A DNA stretch of 64,000 nt from CAIKZZ01 sp036742455 (lineage in GTDB: Bacteria > Pseudomonadota > Gammaproteobacteria > Steroidobacterales > Steroidobacteraceae): the NCBI GenBank assembly GCA_036742455.1, contig DAINQU010000014.1, positions 1 to 64,000 of the forward strand, given 5' to 3'. Under the pieces are notes generated by a model. The model was not told the origin of the DNA, made no database searches, and saw only the letters and a list, made by a program, of their open reading frames with translations. A program made the position numbers and the translations under genes. This document shows, one piece after another, positions 58,427 to 64,000 of this stretch; the stretch's first letter is position 1; every line of letters starts with the position of its first letter.

Positions 58427-58518
58427 ACGGAGTTTTCGGGTTATCGGAGCAAGGGTTATACCACGGTCGCTTGAATGCCTGATGACCGGGCACCGAAGCC
58501 GTGCTTCCGAAGGTTCGA

Positions 58519-59391
58519 TTAGGGGGGGGCGCCCGGACGTCGGGCAGCCCGGAGCATAGACGTCGCCGCGTATAGGACGACCCCGATGACGACCCCGCGC
58601 ATTAGGTCCAGGTGCCCTCCAATGGCCTCAACCAGGGGGAACGCCGCAAAAGTGCCCAAGACCCCCCCGAGGACTAGGCCAACGGCGACCGCATGGTCAA
58701 AGCGTCTGGAGCGGATGAAACCGATGCTTGCGACCGGAATGATGAGTCCATCGCTGCCGATCATGATGGGGTACGCGGCGATGGGGTGCATGCCCAAGAA
58801 CGACAACAACACCATGCTGGGAGCGTAGTTACCGATGCCCACGCACATCAAAGCACCCATGATGAAATTGGCTGTCACCGCCAGGCCAAAACGCCACCCG
58901 GTGAGGGTCATTGCCGTTCCGGAGGGGGGCATGATGCCGATGAGGCTCATTGCGAGAAAAGCGGCTGCAGTCAAAAGAGCGCAGCCCATCACGAGTTGGA
59001 TATGGCGCTTCGACAGGCGGCTGACAAAGCCCGCTCCGATCCAAGCGCCAAGACCCGAACTGATGATCATCGAAAACAGCAGTAGGGGGTCCACCTTCAC
59101 GGAAATCATGAAGAGGAAAGCGCCAAAAAACGACGGAATCGCACTGCCCACATTCATGGTTCCGGGTATGAGATCGTCGTCCGGCCGCCCCCGAAGCTTA
59201 AACAGCGAGGTGATTTGGGCGTACGACCCGATGCCCAGAGTGTCAAGAAAGTTCACGACGACCCCGATCAAGACGTCGCCGAGCTGCGGCCGAGAGGAAG
59301 GCCGGTGGTGGCGAGTGGAACGTACCCAGGCCGCCAGAGCGGCCACATGGGCGAGGGCAACCGTTCCGTATAGAAGCCACTGCATCTGCAT
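58519..59391 (-). CDS. TauE/SafE-family membrane permease
   Basis: This 290-residue protein has about eight hydrophobic helices and the TauE/SafE (DUF81) repeats: LIGVVVNFLDTLGIGSYAQ in the first half and FIMGALMCVGIGNYAPSMVLLSFLG in the second. The family moves sulfite, sulfoacetate or other small organic anions; none can be assigned. An eight-G tract (58522-58529) lies at the end of the gene and encodes the last prolines and part of the preceding alanine codon, just before the stop. The divergent GT39 gene starts 128 bases away. Confidence 0.88.
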   Translation of the reverse strand: MQMQWLLYGTVALAHVAALAAWVRSTRHHRPSSRPQLGDVLIGVVVNFLDTLGIGSYAQITSLFKLRGRPDDDLIPGTMNVGSAIPSFFGAFLFMISVKVDPLLLFSMIISSGLGAWIGAGFVSRLSKRHIQLVMGCALLTAAAFLAMSLIGIMPPSGTAMTLTGWRFGLAVTANFIMGALMCVGIGNYAPSMVLLSFLGMHPIAAYPIMIGSDGLIIPVASIGFIRSRRFDHAVAVGLVLGGVLGTFAAFPLVEAIGGHLDLMRGVVIGVVLYAATSMLRAARRPGAPP

Positions 59392-59518
59392 GATGAGCTG
59401 ATTCCCCCCGCCCGGTGAAGTGCACGAAAAACCCAGGTTATAGCAGCCCGTATCTTGTCACAAAACGTTCTTAAGATGGCCTCGGCCCTTTAGGGCTTCC
59501 GTTGAAGGGTGCCGAACG

Positions 59519-61063
59519 ATGAATCTCGGAATGACTTCTGCATCCGGGTCGCGGAGTGTCCCACTGGGTCCCTGGCAACAGGAATGGGTGTGGGTTGCAC
59601 TATTGATCGCTGCCACCTTTGCCCTGCGCCTACTGCTCGCCATCAGCGTCGGATTGTCCGTCGACGAGTCGTATAGCACGGCGGTGGGGCAACATTTCTC
59701 GCTGAGTTATTACGATCACCCACCGGCGCATCTTTGGTTAGTCGGCGGGGTAACCCGCCTTTTGGGTTCCCAGGCCCCGTGGATCGCGCGGATGCCGTTT
59801 ATGCTGTTGGGAATCGGCTCAACGGTCATGCTCTACCTGCTGACTCGCCGTAGTTTCGGTATCGGCGCCGCGCGATGGTCAATCCTTGCGTTCTCCGCCG
59901 CGCCGTTCTTTTCGGTGGGATCGTCGGGCTGGGTTCTACCCGATGGACCGTTGGTATTCAGTGCCCTCGCCGCAGCGCTAAGCTTCCGACGGGCGCTGGA
60001 TGATGATCGGTTGGAGAATTGGTTATTGTGCGGGCTCGCGGTGGGGTTCGGCCTGCTCTCGAAATACCTGATGATCGTTCCTGTGCTCGGGTGTTTGCTG
60101 TTCCTCATCGGCCAACAGCCGAAGCGATTGCTCACGGTAAAGCCGTGGTGTGCGTTGATGACAGCCCTCACGGTCTTCTCACCGGTACTGATTTGGAACG
60201 CTACGCACCACTGGGCCTCTTTCGCGTTCCAAGGCGGTAGAGCTTCGTTCGAGGGATGGCACCCGAGTCAGGCATTCGCGCTCTTCGTCGCGAGCGTTCT
60301 CTATGTTGGGCCGTGGACCGCCGCATTGAGTCTGCGTGCGCTGAACACAGTGCTGAGGCCGCCACGCGACCCCGAAGTTCTCTGGTTTGCATGTCTAGCG
60401 CTTCCCGGCATCGTCGTGTTCTCAGTCCTTTCGCTGTGGGCCCATGTCTTGCCGCATTGGCCGATGATTGCGTGGCTCTTCGCGTTTCCCATGGTCGGTC
60501 ACCTCCTGTCCGAGGCAGAGCAGGCGCCCGTTGGACGTCATCGATGGCAGGCGTGGGCAAAAGGTTCGTTCGGATACCTCGCATTCCTCCTCTTCTTTGC
60601 GATCAGCGATGGCCGTTTTGGACTGTGGGATCGTTGGCTACCGGGCTTCCCGTTGAACGATCCCCTAACGGAGTTGCTGGATTGGAAGGAGATCAAACCG
60701 ACGGTTGACCGTTTAGAGACTGATCACCCCGGCGCCGTCATCGTGGTGCAAAGCTTTGTCGACGCGGGGAAAGTCGATTACGCCCTCGGGGAAACTTTGC
60801 CAGTCGTCTGCCTATGCGATGATCCCCACCACTACGGCATTCAGTATCCAGTCGCGAACTATATCGGGCGAGACGCGATCATCGTCGCAAATGCGCGGCG
60901 TAAAGACTGGTATGAACGGGCGCAACAACGTTTCGATTGGGTGAGCACACCGATACGGCTAGATATCCATCGTAACCGGGGAGTTGCCGTTCAAATTGAC
61001 GTCAGCGTTGGCCACAACCTCTCGATAACCCCGCGTGAGATCGCGCCAAAACCAGTGACGTAA
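59519..61063 (+). CDS. GT39-family membrane glycosyltransferase
   Basis: This 514-residue GT-C enzyme of the ArnT/PMT type transfers sugars from a lipid-linked donor. The catalytic acidic pair lies in the first periplasmic loop, SVDESYS (D49-E50), followed by YDHPPAHLW. About ten to eleven hydrophobic helices fill residues 25-370, and the last 140 residues form a periplasmic domain. GAAGGGT at 59504-59510 precedes ATG 59519. Its last 105 bases overlap the convergent PAP2 gene. In relatives such pairs modify lipid A or other surface glycolipids; the acceptor here is not known. Confidence 0.85.
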   Translation: MNLGMTSASGSRSVPLGPWQQEWVWVALLIAATFALRLLLAISVGLSVDESYSTAVGQHFSLSYYDHPPAHLWLVGGVTRLLGSQAPWIARMPFMLLGIGSTVMLYLLTRRSFGIGAARWSILAFSAAPFFSVGSSGWVLPDGPLVFSALAAALSFRRALDDDRLENWLLCGLAVGFGLLSKYLMIVPVLGCLLFLIGQQPKRLLTVKPWCALMTALTVFSPVLIWNATHHWASFAFQGGRASFEGWHPSQAFALFVASVLYVGPWTAALSLRALNTVLRPPRDPEVLWFACLALPGIVVFSVLSLWAHVLPHWPMIAWLFAFPMVGHLLSEAEQAPVGRHRWQAWAKGSFGYLAFLLFFAISDGRFGLWDRWLPGFPLNDPLTELLDWKEIKPTVDRLETDHPGAVIVVQSFVDAGKVDYALGETLPVVCLCDDPHHYGIQYPVANYIGRDAIIVANARRKDWYERAQQRFDWVSTPIRLDIHRNRGVAVQIDVSVGHNLSITPREIAPKPVT

Positions 61064-61663
61064 ACTCCAGACAATCATCCACGCCACTAACCCGCCGGCA
61101 ACAAGGTCGCTGAGATAGTGTGCATAGACGACGGTTCTAGAGAGTGCGACGACGAAACCAAAAGCCAAAAGCCCCCAGCGTGCCCGCGGAAAAATCCAAC
61201 TGAGGGCTATGGCTGCTGAAATTGCTGTCGTCGCATGCCCAGAGGGGAAAGATTGGTGTGCCGCCGAGAAGTTCCACGGCGCGAAGCCATACTCGTTATC
61301 CGAAAACAACAGCCAAGGTCTTGCCCGACCAAAAACGCACTTTAGAGCGTCGGTAGTCAGCGCCGAAAGGGCCACGCTGACGAATAAAAAACCGGAGAGG
61401 CGTCTCAAAAGGTCCCACCGCAGCGCTCGGCCGACGCACCATCCCGCTGCCGATGGCACTAAATACCAGCCCGCTTGACCCGCCCACGAAATCACCTCCG
61501 CCGCACCGTAAAGCGCTCCTCGATGGTCATGAAAATATCGGACCAGTCGGATATCCACACCCGATATACCTATGGCCATCAGAGTTGCCGCCGCCGCAAC
61601 AGTGCCGGTGACAAGGAGGTGAATACGAAATTGAGCGACCCTTTTGTGTCTGAGATTCACCAT
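60959..61663 (-). CDS. PAP2-family membrane phosphatase
   Basis: This 234-residue membrane enzyme has the three PAP2 motifs: K108 with RP at 115-116 (KCVFGRARP), PSGH at 140-143, and SRTVVYAHYLSD with H182 and D186. Five to six helices surround them. Members dephosphorylate lipid A, undecaprenyl pyrophosphate or phosphatidate in the periplasm. Location beside the GT39 and heptose genes favours an envelope-lipid substrate, possibly the pyrophosphate released by the transferase or a lipid A phosphate. The 3' end overlaps the convergent GT39 gene by 105 bases. It is divergent from gmhA. Confidence 0.88.
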   Translation of the reverse strand: MVNLRHKRVAQFRIHLLVTGTVAAAATLMAIGISGVDIRLVRYFHDHRGALYGAAEVISWAGQAGWYLVPSAAGWCVGRALRWDLLRRLSGFLFVSVALSALTTDALKCVFGRARPWLLFSDNEYGFAPWNFSAAHQSFPSGHATTAISAAIALSWIFPRARWGLLAFGFVVALSRTVVYAHYLSDLVAGGLVAWMIVWSLRHWFWRDLTRGYREVVANADVNLNGNSPVTMDI

Positions 61664-61832
61664 CGTGATGCCTTAGCGAAGGTCGTAACAGAATTTTCAC
61701 ATTTCGAGTAAGCGGGCGCTTCCCCACGGCGGCTTAGGGTATCCACGAAATATTGCGTTCTATCCATCGATGTAGTCCGTTTGTCACGATTTCCCCGTAC
61801 GGTTCGCGTCCACGGAAGTGAAATATTCGCCT

Positions 61833-62429
61833 ATGACGCAACAAGTCGTTACGAACAGCCTGAACGAGCACCTCGCGGTATTTGCTGCACTGGAATCGTT
61901 GTCCTTCGCAATAGCGGAGGCGACATCCATCGTGACAGATACGTTACGAGCCCAGGGCAAGGTACTGCTCTGTGGTAACGGCGGGTCAGCGTCCGACTGC
62001 CAACACATTGCCGCCGAGTTGGTCGGACGATTTGTCTCCGACCGAGTCCCCTTGGCTGCGCTCGCCCTAACAACCGATACATCCATCCTCACTGCTGTCT
62101 CAAATGATTACGGATTTACACAGGTATTTGCGCGGCAAATCACCGCACTGGGTAGATCGGGCGATTGTTTGATTGCGATATCGACATCCGGGAACTCACC
62201 GAATGTCATCGAGGCCGTGAAGACGGCTCGCGCGATGGGCCTTAGGACGGTGCTGTTGGGCGGTCGGGACGGCGGGCAGTTGTACGACTGTTGCGACGTG
62301 GAATTGATCGTTCCCTCCGATGTCACGGCTCGGATTCAAGAAGCCCACATATTCATTGGCCACGTAATTTGCGAGGGCGTAGAGGCTGCATTGGGCTTCG
62401 AAAAGGAGAGGCTTGGCGATGTCCCCTGA
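61833..62429 (+). CDS. gmhA: Sedoheptulose 7-phosphate isomerase
   Basis: GmhA converts sedoheptulose 7-phosphate to D-glycero-D-manno-heptose 7-phosphate, the first step to the LPS inner-core heptose. From ATG 61833 the protein has 198 residues. The SIS-domain motifs are LLCGNGGSASDCQHIAAEL and ISTSGNSPNVIEA, and catalytic Glu and His candidates lie in this and the QEAHIFIGHVICEGVE segment. A GTG at 61818 is an alternative start; GGAAG at 61814-61818 precludes a good spacing to it. The stop overlaps hldE by 11 bases. Confidence 0.93.
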   Translation: MTQQVVTNSLNEHLAVFAALESLSFAIAEATSIVTDTLRAQGKVLLCGNGGSASDCQHIAAELVGRFVSDRVPLAALALTTDTSILTAVSNDYGFTQVFARQITALGRSGDCLIAISTSGNSPNVIEAVKTARAMGLRTVLLGGRDGGQLYDCCDVELIVPSDVTARIQEAHIFIGHVICEGVEAALGFEKERLGDVP

Positions 62430-63876
62430 TTCTCTCAGAACGTTGGCGACCACTTTGCTGCACGCGCGTCACGCGCGAGTGCTGCTGGTCGGCGACGTCA
62501 TGGTGGACCGTTACTGGAGAGGTCAGGCGGGCCGAGTCTCACCGGAGGCCCCGGTCGTCGTGGTGCGCGTCGATGATCAGCATCCGCGCGCCGGCGGGGC
62601 AGCTAACGTTGCTGCCAATATCGCGGGCCTCAACTCCCAGGTTCGTTTGCTGGGATTGGTTGGACCGGATAAGGCGGCGGATGAGCTCGAAGAGCTTCTC
62701 GACGGGAGAGGCGTCGACCATCGACTGATTCGGATCCCCGGCGCACGCACCATTACGAAATTGCGCGTCATAGCCCGGCAGCAGCAGCTCATCCGACTCG
62801 ATTTCGAGGACGACTTCCAGCGCGGGGATCTCGAGATCCTGCACGCGGAGTTCGTCCGGGGACTGGACGATTGCGATGTCGTTGTACTCTCAGATTATGC
62901 GAAAGGCACGCTGGGGAGTGTTGAAAGTCTGATTCGGGCTGCGCGTACAGCTCACCGCGCCGTCATTGTCGACCCAAAGGGGGCTGACTTTGCTCGGTAC
63001 CGAGGCGCGTCCGTGATTACCCCCAATCTCAGCGAATTCCAGGCCGTGGTCGGACAGTGCGGAACTGTCGTCGCGATTGAGGAAAGAGCGCGGGAATTAT
63101 GCGCGGCATACGAGCTCGGCGCGGTGCTCGTCACGCGCGGAGAACTCGGCGTATCGCTGGTACCGGCAGTCGGCCATGCATTGCATCTGCCCGCACTGGC
63201 ACGCGAAGTATTCGATGTAACCGGCGCTGGCGACACGGTTGTTGCAACGCTGGCCGTCGCGCTCGGCGTCGGCGAACGGTTGGAGACCGCGGTTGCCCTC
63301 GCGAATGTCGCTGCGAGCATCGTCGTCGGGAAATTGGGGGCGGGCGTGGTGACGCCGGATGAGCTGTGTCGCGCCCTAGATGACCATCGCGACGATGACG
63401 CGCGTGGCGTGGTCAGTGAAGCACAACTGCGCTCCGCCGTTGCGGCGGCCCGTGCCCGCGGCGAACGCGTAGTGATGACGAACGGGTGTTTCGATCTGTT
63501 GCACCCGGGGCACCTGTCGTACTTGTCAGCCGCACGAAGATTGGGGGACCGGCTGGTGGTTGCCGTAAATGACGATGATTCGGTCCGCCGCCTGAAAGGA
63601 AATACGCGTCCGGTCAATGCTTTGGATCATCGGCTTGCTATGCTCGCGGCGCTTAATGTTGTTGATTGGGTCGTCCCGTTCGCCGAGGACACCCCGGAAC
63701 GCCTGATTCGGGAGATGCTTCCCGACGTGCTTGTGAAAGGTGGCGACTATCGCCCCGACGAGGTCGCTGGCGGCTCTGCGGTGGTGGCTGCCGGTGGTGA
63801 AGTTCGCATTCTCCCGTTTCTCGACGGACATTCATCGACCCGTCTAATCGCGAGAATCAGGAGTGTGAGCCCGTGA
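62419..63876 (+). CDS. hldE: Bifunctional heptose 7-phosphate kinase/heptose 1-phosphate adenylyltransferase
   Basis: HldE phosphorylates D-glycero-D-manno-heptose 7-phosphate and, after the GmhB phosphatase step, adenylylates the 1-phosphate. From ATG 62419, preceded by AAGGAGAGG, it has 485 residues. The N-terminal ribokinase-fold half shows GGAANVAANIA, PNLSEF and the VTGAGDTVVATLAVAL anion hole. The C-terminal half has the cytidylyltransferase motif TNGCFDLLHPGHLSYL. Its stop overlaps the start of hldD (GTGA). No gmhB gene lies in the window. Confidence 0.95.
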   Translation: MSPDSLRTLATTLLHARHARVLLVGDVMVDRYWRGQAGRVSPEAPVVVVRVDDQHPRAGGAANVAANIAGLNSQVRLLGLVGPDKAADELEELLDGRGVDHRLIRIPGARTITKLRVIARQQQLIRLDFEDDFQRGDLEILHAEFVRGLDDCDVVVLSDYAKGTLGSVESLIRAARTAHRAVIVDPKGADFARYRGASVITPNLSEFQAVVGQCGTVVAIEERARELCAAYELGAVLVTRGELGVSLVPAVGHALHLPALAREVFDVTGAGDTVVATLAVALGVGERLETAVALANVAASIVVGKLGAGVVTPDELCRALDDHRDDDARGVVSEAQLRSAVAAARARGERVVMTNGCFDLLHPGHLSYLSAARRLGDRLVVAVNDDDSVRRLKGNTRPVNALDHRLAMLAALNVVDWVVPFAEDTPERLIREMLPDVLVKGGDYRPDEVAGGSAVVAAGGEVRILPFLDGHSSTRLIARIRSVSP

Positions 63877-64000
63877 TCGTCGTTACCGGAGGCGCAGGCT
63901 TCATCGGAAGCCATTTTGTCGAAATTCTCAATGAGATCGGTTCAACCGACCTGTTGATCGTCGATGACCTTACCGACGGCCGCAAGATCCACAATCTTGC
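63873..64000 (+). CDS. hldD: ADP-L-glycero-D-manno-heptose 6-epimerase (partial)
   Basis: The gene begins with GTG at 63873 overlapping the hldE stop and runs off the right edge; about 42 residues are visible. They read IVVTGGAGFIGSHFVEIL, the NADP-binding Rossmann loop of HldD, followed by DLLIVDDLTDGRKIHNL, which matches the E. coli protein's DILVVDNLKDGTKFVNL closely. HldD performs the last step, epimerising ADP-heptose for LPS core assembly. Confidence 0.9.
   Translation, partial: MIVVTGGAGFIGSHFVEILNEIGSTDLLIVDDLTDGRKIHNL

Noticed and set aside
59470..59475. CTTAAG near the GT39 start as a PmrA-type site
   Set aside because: Only one half-site is present; no partner at 10 or 11 bases, and single hexamers are expected by chance.
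59392..59518. Promoter for GT39 from TTGTCA and TTAAGAT
   Set aside because: The two words are only about 11 bases apart, too close for a sigma-70 promoter.
1..64000. tRNA, rRNA, CRISPR arrays, insertion sequences or prophage genes
   Set aside because: Reading the intergenic regions and gene products showed no cloverleaf, repeat-spacer array, transposase or phage structural gene.

Overview
This window reads as a compact, GC-rich gammaproteobacterial chromosome segment made mostly of housekeeping genes. Several gene orders are typical of Gammaproteobacteria: pepA-holC-valS, lptF-lptG, the tail-to-head order metG-rnfB-nth (best known to me from Xanthomonadales and pseudomonads), purM-purN, gmhA-hldE-hldD, and a homodimeric-type pyruvate dehydrogenase (aceE-aceF-lpd). 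Placing it near Xanthomonadales, Nevskiales or Steroidobacterales is inference from gene order; no rRNA or tRNA gene was seen to settle it. I found no insertion sequence, prophage, CRISPR array, tRNA or rRNA. No gene-free stretch exceeds 300 bases; the largest, about 226 bases at 32555-32780, holds nested GC-rich hairpins.

Layout. 1-3018: the start of a histidine-rich, probably metal-handling protein, divergent from a GAF-PAS-PAS-GGDEF-EAL signalling protein. 3043-8472: nadC, a PuuD-like membrane protein, a DUF1289 protein, grxD, and a reverse-strand operon M17 peptidase-pyrC-rnt. 8633-14709: the pyruvate dehydrogenase operon. 14712-17227: a two-component system divergent from a small secreted protein. 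17160-25113: nth, an orphan soluble rnfB, metG, and a second reverse-strand operon encoding a HEAT-repeat Ser/Thr kinase and two PilT-family ATPases. 25209-31958: apbC, dcd, a DUF3108 protein, purN, purM, a DUF2066 protein, a pgsA-like gene, hda and a DUF2069 protein.

31955-41655: wrbA, proS, pssA, a family-4 uracil-DNA glycosylase, rimI, an exported FAD oxidase, an aldo/keto reductase, prfC and mtfA. 41657-48673: valS, holC, pepA, then lptF and lptG for lipopolysaccharide export. 48678-52684: an RDD protein and a Gld-type ABC exporter whose permease is fused to its GldG-like auxiliary domain. 52789-59391: cytochrome b561, cytochrome c', a MAPEG protein, an exported amidohydrolase, a Na/Pi-PhoU transporter coupled to an orphan four-helix-bundle sensor, and a TauE/SafE permease. 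59519-64000: a GT39 glycosyltransferase, a PAP2 phosphatase and the heptose genes gmhA, hldE and hldD (cut by the window edge).

Themes. Envelope building recurs (lptFG, pssA, pgsA-like, GT39, PAP2, heptose genes). Convergent neighbours are packed unusually tightly: several pairs have abutting or overlapping stop codons, leaving no room for ordinary terminators. The most unusual candidates are the HEAT-kinase/double-PilT operon, the orphan sensor translationally coupled to a Na/Pi-PhoU protein, an exported amidohydrolase that lacks the family's HxH metal motif, and a small secreted protein sharing a regulatory region with a response regulator. None is demonstrably a new system from sequence alone.
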